From: Candidatus Undinarchaeales archaeon
Lineage (GTDB): Archaea; SpSt-1190; JASMDC01
Reading direction: 5' to 3'
Assembly: GCA_030753015.1 (NCBI GenBank)
Contig: JASMDC010000015.1
Coordinates: forward strand, 1-64,000
Length of the DNA: 64,000 nt
Shown: positions 25,227 to 34,123 of the stretch, piece by piece
Layout: each line of letters starts with the position of its first letter
Numbering within the stretch: the first letter of the stretch is position 1
Made by a program: the position numbers and the translations under genes
Notes under the pieces: generated by a model
What the model was told of the DNA's origin: nothing
What the model saw: only the letters and a program-made list of their open reading frames with translations
Database searches by the model: none

Positions 25227-26864
25227 ATGAGGTCGAGGAACCCTCCCGTGCATGCGCGCACCACAGCGTGCGTCCTGCTTGTCCTCATCCTTATCCTGTG
25301 CACCGTCCACGGCGAGGACGAGAACACGACCCTTGACCAGAACGCCACTCTTGACGAGAACGTCACGACCCCCCCACCCACCCCGGTACCCGCGCCCGAG
25401 GCGACACCTGTTACCGCACCGGCACTTCCGGAAGACTCTCATCCACTCCTCGTCGGTATGCTCGACCGCCACACCGACTCCGTGAACACCGTGTGGGCCC
25501 AAGGGAAGTACATCTTCACCGGCTCGGACGACGGTACGGTCATGGTGTGGAGCCGCAAGGACTTCTCCCCCGGCCTGCTGGTCCGGATGGACGGCGCGAC
25601 CGTGTCCGAGCTGGTAGTGGACGACACCTACATCTACACCGTCGCCTACGAGACCATGGCCCGGGTGTGGAGCAACACCAACTTCTCGCCAATCGGTACG
25701 CTGGAGGGGCACACGGACCTCGTGACCGGTGTATGGAGCGATGGAGAGCGCGTCTACACGGCCTCCGACGACAAGACCGTGCGCGTGTACCGCCGGGCCG
25801 ATCTCTCTCTCGAGAACGTGCTCCGCGGACACCGCGGCTGGGTCACCGACGTCGTCACCAACACCGACCACGTCTTCACGGCGTCGTTCGGCGACAAGGA
25901 GGTGCGCGTGTGGCGCCGGTCCGACCTGTTGCCCGCGGGCACGCTCACTACACCGACGGCCACGGGCATGCAGGTGGTGTTCGCCGACGACGAGCACATC
26001 TTCACCGACGGCCGGGACACACAGGCCAAGGTCTACACGGTCCAGGTGTGGCGGACGGACGACCTCTCGTCGGTGGCGGTCCTCGGGGGGCACAACGATA
26101 CCGTCACGGCCATCCATGCGGACGAGGACTACGTGTACAGCGCCTCCCGGGACGGCTCGGTCCGGCTCTGGAACCGCACCGACCTCACGCTGCTTGAGAC
26201 GCTTACCGGGCACACCGATGCGGTGACCGACGTGTTCGCGGACGCTGACTTCATCTACACTGCTTCTTGGGACCGGACCGCCCGCGTGTGGCGGCGTCCC
26301 GATGCCGACGTATACGTCCCCTCCGTTGTGATGGACGCCCCCGGTCCCGGAGAGGTGGACCCGGACGGGCCGGACACGAACGACACGAATGCCGGGAACG
26401 ACACCGATGACACCGTAAGCAGCGACGACATCGGCTCCATCTACGAGGGGCTCCCCGACGCGTGGAAGGATGACATCGAGGACTACGATCCGGAGGCAGG
26501 TGGCAACGAGACGGGGCTGGAGGGAATCTTCTCGGGCACTCTCAACAAGACGCTGATGGGGACAACGGACATGAACGAGACGGTCGACCTCAACGTCTCG
26601 GGGATGGAGGGGGTCACACCACCGCCGGACACGTCGGCGGCGCCCACGACCGGGCCGGGGACCTTCACGCAGGAGGGCGAGGTGTACGATGACGCCGAGG
26701 TCCGCTCAGAGACGTATAGGATGGCCGACGGCAACGAGGACTGGGCCGAGGAGCTGGCGCCCAAGGAGCCGTCGAAGCTCCAGATGTACATCTACGCCGG
26801 GCTGGGCCTCGTGGTCTTCGGCAGCTGCGTGTTCGGGTACTTCTCGTTCTGCCGCGGCAGTTAG
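25227..26864 (+). CDS. exported, membrane-anchored WD40-repeat protein
   Basis: A 545-aa surface protein. An N-terminal signal peptide (ACVLLVLILILCTVHG) is followed by an Asn/Thr/Pro-rich linker. Seven or so WD40-like blades come next, with recurring GHTDAVTDVF...DFIYTASWDRTARVW patterns (residues about 75-370). A long acidic low-complexity stretch with several N-x-T sequons follows, and a C-terminal membrane helix (MYIYAGLGLVVFGSCVFGYF) ends the protein. A C-terminal anchor with the propeller outside the cell is inferred. It may bind proteins or polymers at the surface; no catalytic motif is visible. Confidence 0.8.
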   Translation: MRSRNPPVHARTTACVLLVLILILCTVHGEDENTTLDQNATLDENVTTPPPTPVPAPEATPVTAPALPEDSHPLLVGMLDRHTDSVNTVWAQGKYIFTGSDDGTVMVWSRKDFSPGLLVRMDGATVSELVVDDTYIYTVAYETMARVWSNTNFSPIGTLEGHTDLVTGVWSDGERVYTASDDKTVRVYRRADLSLENVLRGHRGWVTDVVTNTDHVFTASFGDKEVRVWRRSDLLPAGTLTTPTATGMQVVFADDEHIFTDGRDTQAKVYTVQVWRTDDLSSVAVLGGHNDTVTAIHADEDYVYSASRDGSVRLWNRTDLTLLETLTGHTDAVTDVFADADFIYTASWDRTARVWRRPDADVYVPSVVMDAPGPGEVDPDGPDTNDTNAGNDTDDTVSSDDIGSIYEGLPDAWKDDIEDYDPEAGGNETGLEGIFSGTLNKTLMGTTDMNETVDLNVSGMEGVTPPPDTSAAPTTGPGTFTQEGEVYDDAEVRSETYRMADGNEDWAEELAPKEPSKLQMYIYAGLGLVVFGSCVFGYFSFCRGS

Positions 26865-26867
26865 TTC

Positions 26868-27374
26868 TCAGAGCTCCTGCTCCTTGAACAGGCCCTGGTA
26901 CTGGGCCTCGCCCTCGCATCGCTGGAATATGAGCTGGCACAGCCGCTCGCCGGGGACGATCTCGAGGTTGTTGGGGCCGGCGTTGAAGATCTCGAGCACC
27001 TGTCGGTTTGAGACACCGGGCTGTATGAACGGTGCTGTGATGTGCACCATGAGCCCCAACCGCGCAAAGCGCGAGCGGGAGTTGAGCCACCCGCAGATGG
27101 TGGGCGACAGGGTGACCCGCTCCTTGGTGATGCCCAGGATGAGCTCCTTGGGCTTGATAGTGTACTTGTCCTCGATGACCTTGTGCTTGGTGATCTTGCG
27201 GAAGTCGGAGCCCTCGACGACGGGGATGGAGTGGTCGATGTTGCGGAAGATGCGGATCTCGGGGGCGAGGGTCAGGTCCACGGACGCGGGGCCGACCGCC
27301 GTTCGATCGAACGGCTCGATGGCGATGTTGCCTGCCTCTATCTCGGCCAGGATCAGGTCATGGGTGAGCACCAT
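26868..27374 (-). CDS. dcd: dCTP deaminase
   Basis: A 168-aa dCTP deaminase/dUTPase-fold protein that makes dUTP (or dUMP) for thymidylate synthesis. Family motifs are present: VGPASVDLTL, the nucleotide-binding SRSRFARLGLMVH (usually GRSSLARLG), FIQPG, the catalytic Glu in VLEIFNAGP, and PGERLCQLIF. Length is near that of archaeal Dcd. SRSRF instead of GRSSL is a departure at the phosphate-binding loop. It converges on the WD40 gene with 3 bases between stops. Confidence 0.85.
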   Translation of the reverse strand: MVLTHDLILAEIEAGNIAIEPFDRTAVGPASVDLTLAPEIRIFRNIDHSIPVVEGSDFRKITKHKVIEDKYTIKPKELILGITKERVTLSPTICGWLNSRSRFARLGLMVHITAPFIQPGVSNRQVLEIFNAGPNNLEIVPGERLCQLIFQRCEGEAQYQGLFKEQEL

Positions 27375-27581
27375 GATGTGTGACGGTGGCGCAGTGGTAC
27401 TTATGCTTTATGGTGTCGGTGCCCCTTAAGCGCCCTGCACGTACCCGGGAACGCCGTGCATCCTCTGGACCGGTACTCGTCCGGCGAGTGCCTTACAGCT
27501 CCATCCCCTCCCTCTCGGAAGAGGACTTCCGTTTAAAACGTAAAAGAGTTAATACTCGCTGTTCGATAGAGTGACCGAAGG

Positions 27582-28277
27582 ATGGCGGAGAAAGACTTCA
27601 TCTTGACGCTGGAGCACCTTATCGTGCGACGTTTCGAGTTCTTCATCACGATCCTGGTGCTGTGCTCGATCAGCACCCTGGTGTTCCACGAACCGTCATT
27701 CCATTGCAGGATCTGCGAGGCGGACAGGGACGGTCCGGCCGGTGGTGTCCTCGACTACTTCACCACTCTGGACGCCCGAACGTGCACCCAGTGCGAGCTG
27801 CTGAGGATCAAGAGGATCGGGTCCATGCTCTCATCGCTGTCCGGCTACATCGACGAGGCCGCGCTCCAGCATGAGCGGATCGTCATCCCGCTCGACGTCG
27901 GAGAGGGCTCGCTGGGGATCGTGAAGGACACGAACACCGGGAAGAACATCGTCCGCTACGAGCTGCCGATCGCAAGGACGAGGGTGCCCGAGCTGGACGG
28001 GAATCCTCTTCAGCTCTCGTTCGAAGGGGAGTCTACGTTCTGCGGTGTCCTCAAGGGCCCCTCCACAGGCCCCGCGACGTTCATCTGCAAGTTCGACCTG
28101 AACAGGGAGCTCGATGGGGAGCACAGGATATGGGTCCGGACGGGAGGGGTCGGGGACTTACCCGCGGGACGGAGCTCGCTAAAGGTATCATACATCAGCG
28201 GGATGAACGTCCGCTCCAGCATCGGGGCATCCTCGTCGAGGGACGATATCGTCGTGGAACTGTCGCTGGACGACTGA
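27582..28277 (+). CDS. hypothetical single-span membrane protein with Cys pairs
   Basis: A 231-aa protein with one N-terminal membrane helix (FEFFITILVLCSISTLVF) and an outside-facing domain. Two Cys pairs, CRIC and CTQC, flank a short helix and could bind a metal or form disulfides. The remainder is beta-rich. I do not recognise the family. An AT-rich promoter region (GTTTAAAACG, then AGTTAATACTC at about 27548-27558) precedes ATG 27582. Confidence 0.6.
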   Translation: MAEKDFILTLEHLIVRRFEFFITILVLCSISTLVFHEPSFHCRICEADRDGPAGGVLDYFTTLDARTCTQCELLRIKRIGSMLSSLSGYIDEAALQHERIVIPLDVGEGSLGIVKDTNTGKNIVRYELPIARTRVPELDGNPLQLSFEGESTFCGVLKGPSTGPATFICKFDLNRELDGEHRIWVRTGGVGDLPAGRSSLKVSYISGMNVRSSIGASSSRDDIVVELSLDD

Positions 28278-28355
28278 CGGGCGAAACTGTCCGTGGGGCC
28301 TCTCACTCGCGCGCTCCACTGTATGTTTATTTACCTGCAATGCCTACTTGTCTAC

Positions 28356-28880
28356 ATGGGGAGGCCACTTACTATTCTACCAGTCCTCGTGCTGGCCGTA
28401 TTCCTCGCGGGCTGCTGCTGCGACAACGAGGTCTGCAAAGGAAAGGAGAGCTACGTACCTGCGTACAGTGAGTCGCGGCTGGTAGAAGAGACCTGTGACG
28501 ACTGCATGAACGTCCTCAAGATCTCCACCCAGGACGACATCTGCCTCAAGAGCACCACGAAGTTCGCGAGCTCCCGGGACATGGGCGACGGAACGGTACC
28601 TGCTGGCCAGAAGCTCTATCCCTACCTCCACAACACGGATGACGAGTGGAGCGAATGCGAGGCGTTCGGGGACGAGAATACCAAGCTCAAGTGCGGGTGC
28701 TGCGTCCTCCTCGACGGCAAGTTCCATGGCGAGAACGGGGCGACGGACCTCGCCAAGCATTACAAGTTCGAGGGTGGGGAATGCCACACTTCCGCCTCGG
28801 AAGAGGCCATGATGAGCGGGAACCGGTGGGCGAAGGTCCCCGAAAAGGACTACATCAAGGACAACGCCTGCCTCGGGTAG
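28356..28880 (+). CDS. cysteine-rich lipoprotein
   Basis: A 174-aa secreted protein. The N-terminus MGRPLTILPVLVLAVFLAGC has a lipobox-like LAGC followed by two further Cys. The mature part has more than ten Cys, including CDDC and CGCC, consistent with disulfides outside the cell. ATG 28356 was preferred to the upstream start at 28293 because it gives a clean signal peptide and lies about 30 bases below TGTTTATTTA. The family is unknown. The coding pattern continues past the stop in another frame (next entry). Confidence 0.62.
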   Translation: MGRPLTILPVLVLAVFLAGCCCDNEVCKGKESYVPAYSESRLVEETCDDCMNVLKISTQDDICLKSTTKFASSRDMGDGTVPAGQKLYPYLHNTDDEWSECEAFGDENTKLKCGCCVLLDGKFHGENGATDLAKHYKFEGGECHTSASEEAMMSGNRWAKVPEKDYIKDNACLG

Positions 28881-29013
28881 CGGGTTCAGTTTCGAGCAGG
28901 ACGATGACGGCCGGATGGCCAAGGTCATCGGCAAGCTCGGCTACTGCTCCGGCAGCTCGTTCAAGTTCAGCTACGGGCACCGCGACGTCATGGAGATGGT
29001 CCCCGACCAGTAG
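28879..29013 (+). pseudogene. coding-like continuation of the Cys-rich lipoprotein in the +1 frame
   Basis: Directly after the TAG at 28878-28880 the +1 frame reads SGFSFEQDDDGRMAKVIGKL and goes on through GYCSGSSFKFSYGH to a TAG at 29011-29013. Codon choice is like neighbouring genes. It could be the original C-terminus of the lipoprotein, lost by a one-base change, or a separate short frame starting at ATG 28915. Confidence 0.4.
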
Positions 29014-29071
29014 CACAGCGCTACCAGTCGTATAAAAGTGATAACTGCACTAGTGAGAGCGTTCGTAGAGG

Positions 29072-30805
29072 CTACTGTGCAAGCTCCTTCTCGAGCTGCT
29101 CGCGGTACGTGGGCACGCCCTTCTCCTGGACTGCCTGGCGGAAGCCCTCGGTACCGAACACCACGGTCCCGTCGTCCATCTCCATGTAGCCGACGTTGTC
29201 CTCTCCACCATGCCGGGAGAGGAGGATGTCCTTGTTGACGTCCCACGTCTCCTTGATGGTGCGGCTGCCCATGAGCTTGGGTAGGAAGCTCTTGTTCCAG
29301 AACTTCTCCTTGTACCGGACACCTTCATCGGTGACGGTCTCGGGCTCCTTGATGATGACGCCCCAGTCGCCCTCGGTCTTCTCGATGGTGGCGAAGGAGG
29401 CTCCCAGTTCGGGATTACGGCCGATGCGCACATCCTTGTCCATGGGCGCGAAACCGGTTTCCTCGCTGTAGGACGCGAAGTCGAGGACGTAACCGTTGTC
29501 GAACTTGAGCCCTTCGGCGGTGTGCATGAAATCGTCGGACATTATGTCGAGTCGCATGTCCGGCTTGTGCGAGTAGCAGGTCCACATGGTCTTGCCCACG
29601 AAGTACATGCCCATGGCAGCGAGCGATAGTGGGAACACGACCTCCTTGGCCATGATCGAGGCGGCAAGGCCCACGCCAAAGCCGGCCATATGGACACCGC
29701 CCTCGACGGCCTCCTCCAGGCCGATGAGCTCGAAGAGCCTCTTGTCGTAGCCCTGGTCCTCGTACTTGGAGAGGATCTCGCGGCGGATGGCTACCGAGGT
29801 CTTGTGACCGCCAGCGTCCTTGATGCCGCCGGTGAGCTCCTCCGCTAGGAATATACCGCCGAAGGCGACCGCTGCCCCTCCGGGCGTGACACTGGCTATC
29901 GGGCCCAGGATGGCGGGCTGGATGGCGACGAGCGCGGCCGCGTGCGCGTTGGAGAACAGCGCCTCGCGGTACCGCTCCACCTTCCGCAACTTCTCCAGAG
30001 ACTCTGTGCCCTCGGAGGCGTCGTCCACCTGCTTGCCCCATATGGGAGCGGAGATCATCTTGAGGACCTTGGGCGAGAACTTTGCCATGATACCGGTGAA
30101 CCCGGCCATCTTGTAGAGAGCACCCTGCTCGAAGATGAGCCCGGTGAGCCCGCCCTCCAGCACGCCCTCGGCGAACCCGCCGACGTAGTTGCCGAGGTTG
30201 AGCATCCGGTACTCCTTGTCGTTCTTCATCAGGTCCATGTACTCGGGCCAGCAATCGAACAGCTTGCCCTTTTCCTTGTCCAGACGCATCAGGGCGGTGT
30301 CGCCCTCGATACCATAGAACGATGTTAGAGCGTCGCGGTATCCCGCGTCGGCACCCAGCTCACCGAGCTCCTGGCTCAGTGTCCGGGCGGTGTCCTTCTC
30401 TTCGTGATCGATCTGGTAGAGCTCCCCCGCCAGCTCGGCGGAGGGATCCGGCAGGTACACGGACCCACTGCCGGTCTTGAAAGATGAAACAGGATTGGTA
30501 CTCTCTCCCCGGTCGTAGAGGAACACCTTGTCCCCGTCCACGACAGAGATGCGGGAGCCAGTCTTTCCGTACTCCTCGGCTCCATCGGCACCGCGGTAGA
30601 GGCTCAGCGACTCCTTTCCTTCCTTGTCGCTGATGGTGGTGAGGTACCCGACGACCTCCGGATCGGTGCGGGGCCCGGCGTTATTGTACACGATGTGGAA
30701 GTGCACGTCGGACGACTGCCCTCCACTGGCACGCATGAGCTCGACATAATCCTGGTCGACGTGCAGCTCTTCTGCCCAGTCGAGCTTGTCCAGGGTCAGT
30801 TCCAT
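29072..30805 (-). CDS. hypothetical membrane-associated protein, 577 aa
   Basis: I do not recognise this protein. It starts at ATG 30805 with a soluble beta-rich domain of about 200 residues. A central block has several Gly/Ala-rich hydrophobic segments (PAILGPIASVTPGGAAVAFG, HMAGFGVGLAASIMA, FPLSLAAMGMYFVG) that may be membrane helices or hydrophobic hairpins. A second soluble domain contains FGTEGFRQAVQEKG. A minus-strand TATA (TTTATATA) lies near 30861-30868. The extended frame up to 31000 is not supported. It is divergent from the PLP-enzyme gene. Confidence 0.6.
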   Translation of the reverse strand: MELTLDKLDWAEELHVDQDYVELMRASGGQSSDVHFHIVYNNAGPRTDPEVVGYLTTISDKEGKESLSLYRGADGAEEYGKTGSRISVVDGDKVFLYDRGESTNPVSSFKTGSGSVYLPDPSAELAGELYQIDHEEKDTARTLSQELGELGADAGYRDALTSFYGIEGDTALMRLDKEKGKLFDCWPEYMDLMKNDKEYRMLNLGNYVGGFAEGVLEGGLTGLIFEQGALYKMAGFTGIMAKFSPKVLKMISAPIWGKQVDDASEGTESLEKLRKVERYREALFSNAHAAALVAIQPAILGPIASVTPGGAAVAFGGIFLAEELTGGIKDAGGHKTSVAIRREILSKYEDQGYDKRLFELIGLEEAVEGGVHMAGFGVGLAASIMAKEVVFPLSLAAMGMYFVGKTMWTCYSHKPDMRLDIMSDDFMHTAEGLKFDNGYVLDFASYSEETGFAPMDKDVRIGRNPELGASFATIEKTEGDWGVIIKEPETVTDEGVRYKEKFWNKSFLPKLMGSRTIKETWDVNKDILLSRHGGEDNVGYMEMDDGTVVFGTEGFRQAVQEKGVPTYREQLEKELAQ

Positions 30806-30959
30806 GGTTTCAAGATGATATACCACGGTTGTCTCGCCGGTAAAACGCAGCACCTCAACCCGTATATAAACCTTCCGTTCGGGCGTCATCGAGAAGTAGT
30901 GACGCCCCCGGTCGTCCGCTCCGTCAGGAATAAAAAAAGCGACCTTGGTGGAGAACGCC

Positions 30960-32300
30960 ATGGCCGAGGACGCCCTCTTCACCATCGAGAACACACGCAC
31001 CGGCGAGCGCTACCCAGCCACCTCCGAGCGATACACCGGCGACAATGGCGAGAAGCTGCGCTGCGCCTTCGACTACGAGCGCATCACCCTCACCCGCGAC
31101 ATCATCGACCAGCGGCGCCACCACACAACCGACTCTTTCCAGGTGTACAAGGAGCTAATGCCCGTCTTCCCCGACGAACCGCTGGTGGCCCCTAAGTTCG
31201 GCCCCACACCGTTCGAGCACGCCAAGAAGCTTTCCAAGAAGCTCGGAGTCGAGGTGTTCATCAAGTACCCCATGTACTACGTCACCGGCTCCCACAAGCC
31301 CTACCACCTCGTCCCGGCCGCCAACTACACCACCCAGGTCCGCCGACGGAACGGCGACAAGCGGCCCATCGTGTTCGCCAACTACTCCTGCGGCAATGCC
31401 GGCGACGCAGCGTCGTACGTGGCAAACCTCTTCGGCCTCCCCATCAAGGTGTTCCTCCTGGGCTCGGCCGACCACGAGCGCACAGCGCCATTGACCATGC
31501 GGGGCTCGGAGGTGTACAGCGTCTCCTGGGACGAGCGCGTGACCGGGGACCCGTCCTACTACATGTTCAAGGAGGCCGTGCGTCGGGGCGCCATCCCGCT
31601 CGCGTGCGCCGGTCCCGACAATTTCGGTGTCGTGGAGGGCGGCAAGGTGATGTTCCTTGAGGCCATGGAGCAGTCCGGCTGGCGCGGGTTCGATCACGCC
31701 TTCGTCCAGGTGGGCGGAGGGCTGCTGGCCAATGCCTTCCTCAACGCCTACGACGATGCACTTGCGCTGGGCCTGCTCCCGCAGGAGTCGGTACCTGCCT
31801 TCCACACGGTCCAGACCGAGGCCTGCTATCCGCTCCGGCTCGCCTACCAGCGAGTGATGGAGACCAACCCGCGGACGAACAAGGACGTGACCTGCTTGGT
31901 GTGTGACCGACGCGAGGAGATGCTCAAACCCTGGGAGGCCAAGGAGGAGCCCGAGAGCGTGGCCCACGGCATCCTGGACGTGGAGACCTACGAGGGCGCC
32001 GAGCTCATCGCCGGGATGTACCGCACCGGCGGGAAGGCCCTTATCGTGTGCGAGGACGAGCTCATGGACGCCTGGCGGCTGGGAGCGCGGGCCACGGGCC
32101 ACTTCGCCTCGCCAACCGGCACCTCCGGCCTTGCAGGGCTGCTTCGCGCTATCGACGAGGGGATCGTGGACAAGGGTGAGAGCGTGCTGCTCACGTTCAC
32201 CGGTATCGGTCAGAAGCAGCTCTCAACGACCAAAGAGGTCGCCGAACCCGTCAAGGTGAACCCCGTGGACGATATAGAACGGGCGATGCAGGGGCTGTAG
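30960..32300 (+). CDS. PLP-dependent enzyme of the threonine synthase/tryptophan synthase beta fold
   Basis: A 446-aa fold-type II PLP enzyme. The lysine motif is GSHKPYHL (threonine synthases have GSFKDRG), followed by the Asn-containing loop FANYSCGNAGDAASY and the phosphate-binding loop VQVGGGLLANAFLNA. ASPTGTSGLAG and LLTFTGIGQKQL complete the fold. The departures at the Lys motif and the GGG loop mean the substrate is uncertain; a threonine-synthase-like or diaminopropionate-type lyase is possible. An AT-rich stretch (AATAAAAAAAG) lies about 25 bases before ATG 30960. Confidence 0.72.
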   Translation: MAEDALFTIENTRTGERYPATSERYTGDNGEKLRCAFDYERITLTRDIIDQRRHHTTDSFQVYKELMPVFPDEPLVAPKFGPTPFEHAKKLSKKLGVEVFIKYPMYYVTGSHKPYHLVPAANYTTQVRRRNGDKRPIVFANYSCGNAGDAASYVANLFGLPIKVFLLGSADHERTAPLTMRGSEVYSVSWDERVTGDPSYYMFKEAVRRGAIPLACAGPDNFGVVEGGKVMFLEAMEQSGWRGFDHAFVQVGGGLLANAFLNAYDDALALGLLPQESVPAFHTVQTEACYPLRLAYQRVMETNPRTNKDVTCLVCDRREEMLKPWEAKEEPESVAHGILDVETYEGAELIAGMYRTGGKALIVCEDELMDAWRLGARATGHFASPTGTSGLAGLLRAIDEGIVDKGESVLLTFTGIGQKQLSTTKEVAEPVKVNPVDDIERAMQGL

Positions 32301-32309
32301 ATAAGACGC

Positions 32310-33650
32310 TCAGACGAGGGCGGACTCCTCGACGACCTCTCCACCTTCCTCGTCTACCGGCTCCCGCTTGACGACCTCCAGCCGCACCTTCTCGATGCGG
32401 TTGCGGTCCATCTGCTCCACGGTGAACTCCACCTCGGTATGCTCGTCCGACCACGTGATGGCCTCCCCCTCCTTGGGGATCTTGCCGAACAGGGCGATCA
32501 CGAGGCCTGCCAGCGTGTCGGCGTCCTCCTCCACGAGCTCGAGGTCGAACCGGTCGTTCACCTCGTCCAGGTTCAGAGCGCCATCGACGATAGCGTGTGA
32601 CTCGTCGATGATCTCCACCGGCTCCTCCTCCCGGTCGAACTCGTCGCGGATCTCGCCCACGATCTCCTCGATGATGTCCTCTATGGTGACGATCCCGGCG
32701 ACGTCCCCGTACTCGTCCACCATGATGGCCATGTGCTGCTTCTTCTTCTGCATCTCGCGCAAAAGCTCGTCGATCTTCTTGGTCTCGGGGAAGATCGGTG
32801 CCGTGCGCATGAGCTTGCTGACCCGTACGTTATTCGAGCCGTTCTTCTTGTTCATCAGCTCCAGAAGGTCCTTTGCGTACACAAGACCGACGATGTTGTC
32901 CTCGCTACCCTTGTACACCGGGATGCGGGAGAATCCGCTGGTAACGACCGTGTCCAGCACGACCTCCAAGGAAGCGTTGACGTCCACGAAGATCACATCC
33001 GGTCGGGGTACCATTACCTCCTTGGCCTTCGCTTCCCCGAACTCGAAGATGGACTCGATCATCTCCCTCTCGTTCTCCTCGAGCACGCCCTCCTTCTCGC
33101 CCACATCGATCATCTGGCGGATCTCGGCCTCGGTGACCAGGTCCTCGGTGTTCTCGACGTTCCCGCCGAGCAGTCGTGTGAGCCGGTTGGTCAGTGGGAG
33201 GAGCACCTTCACCACGGGATAGGCGATGTCCGTCCACCGTGAGACATAGGGTGCGATGCGCAGGGACATCCTCTCTGCGTTGTTGGCGGCATAGGTCTTT
33301 GGCGTGATCTCGCCGAAGATGAGGATGACGATGGTAAGGGTGATGGTGGCAAGTGCCATACCGCCGGAGGGGAAGAGCTGGAAGAATATGGCCGCGGCCA
33401 GCACCGACATGGCCACGTTCACGAGGTTGTTGCCCACAAGCAGCGCCGAGAGCATACGTGATGGGTTCTCCACGAGCGGGAGGAGCACCTTGGCCCGCTT
33501 GTCATCCTCCTCCTTGGCGAGCCCCTGGACACGGAGCCGGCTCACTGACGTGATGGCCGTTTCCGAGCCCGAGAACAGCGCGGACAGGAAGAGCAGGAAC
33601 AGGATGCCGAGAAGCTCCCAGAGAAGGACAGGATCAAGGGGTATGGCCAA
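32310..33650 (-). CDS. CorC/HlyC-type transporter-associated protein (DUF21, CBS pair)
   Basis: A 446-aa CNNM/CorC-family membrane protein, implicated in Mg2+/Co2+ handling. Residues about 1-190 are the DUF21 membrane domain with SALFSGSETAITSVSRLRV. A pair of CBS domains follows (MVPRPDVIFVDVNASLEVVL; IMVDEYGDVAGIVTIEDIIE), which usually bind adenosyl nucleotides. The last 90 residues are the CorC_HlyC domain. The start appears to be TTG 33650, with a TATA-like TTATTATAG near 33686-33694. Order and length are normal for the family. Confidence 0.88.
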   Translation of the reverse strand: MAIPLDPVLLWELLGILFLLFLSALFSGSETAITSVSRLRVQGLAKEEDDKRAKVLLPLVENPSRMLSALLVGNNLVNVAMSVLAAAIFFQLFPSGGMALATITLTIVILIFGEITPKTYAANNAERMSLRIAPYVSRWTDIAYPVVKVLLPLTNRLTRLLGGNVENTEDLVTEAEIRQMIDVGEKEGVLEENEREMIESIFEFGEAKAKEVMVPRPDVIFVDVNASLEVVLDTVVTSGFSRIPVYKGSEDNIVGLVYAKDLLELMNKKNGSNNVRVSKLMRTAPIFPETKKIDELLREMQKKKQHMAIMVDEYGDVAGIVTIEDIIEEIVGEIRDEFDREEEPVEIIDESHAIVDGALNLDEVNDRFDLELVEEDADTLAGLVIALFGKIPKEGEAITWSDEHTEVEFTVEQMDRNRIEKVRLEVVKREPVDEEGGEVVEESALV

Positions 33651-33757
33651 TCCGGATCAGACCTCTGCAACCATGTGTGATTGCCTATAATAACGCAGGA
33701 GTTCATACCTTAAATACCTTTTGAAAGGCGACACTGTAGAGTAATCTTCTTCGGCTC

Positions 33758-34123
33758 TCATGTATCATCATCATCCACACTATCGTCTCGCACGCGGTAG
33801 TCCACGTCGATGACGTCTGCGTCAGGCGGGATGTCCACCCGTCCACCATCGGCCCCGAGCTTCCCCTCGGTGCGCAGGAATGTGAGCAGGCAGACGGGCG
33901 TCAGGTCGAACGGTCCGGGGAGGACGGCCTCGAGCCCCATGAAGATGGACATGGGATCCGCTGGGGAGCCTCGCAGGTCGGTTACGTAGTCCCACTGGGC
34001 CACGGCCACCAGAAGGTCGGCCGGCGCGAAGACCAAGAGCGGTATCATGTTGATGACGTCGATGGTTATGGCAGCTGCAAGCTTCCCGTTGCGGGACAAT
34101 CCTCGCCAGATGCCGGACGCCAT
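33758..34123 (-). CDS. hypothetical membrane protein, 121 aa
   Basis: A small protein with two predicted membrane segments (AAITIDVINMIPLLVFAPAD; MSIFMGLEAVLPGPF) and an acidic C-terminal tail (DDSVDDDDT). Its ATG abuts the stop of the glucose-6-phosphate isomerase gene, so it is the third gene of that operon. The family is not recognised. Confidence 0.55.
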   Translation of the reverse strand: MASGIWRGLSRNGKLAAAITIDVINMIPLLVFAPADLLVAVAQWDYVTDLRGSPADPMSIFMGLEAVLPGPFDLTPVCLLTFLRTEGKLGADGGRVDIPPDADVIDVDYRVRDDSVDDDDT

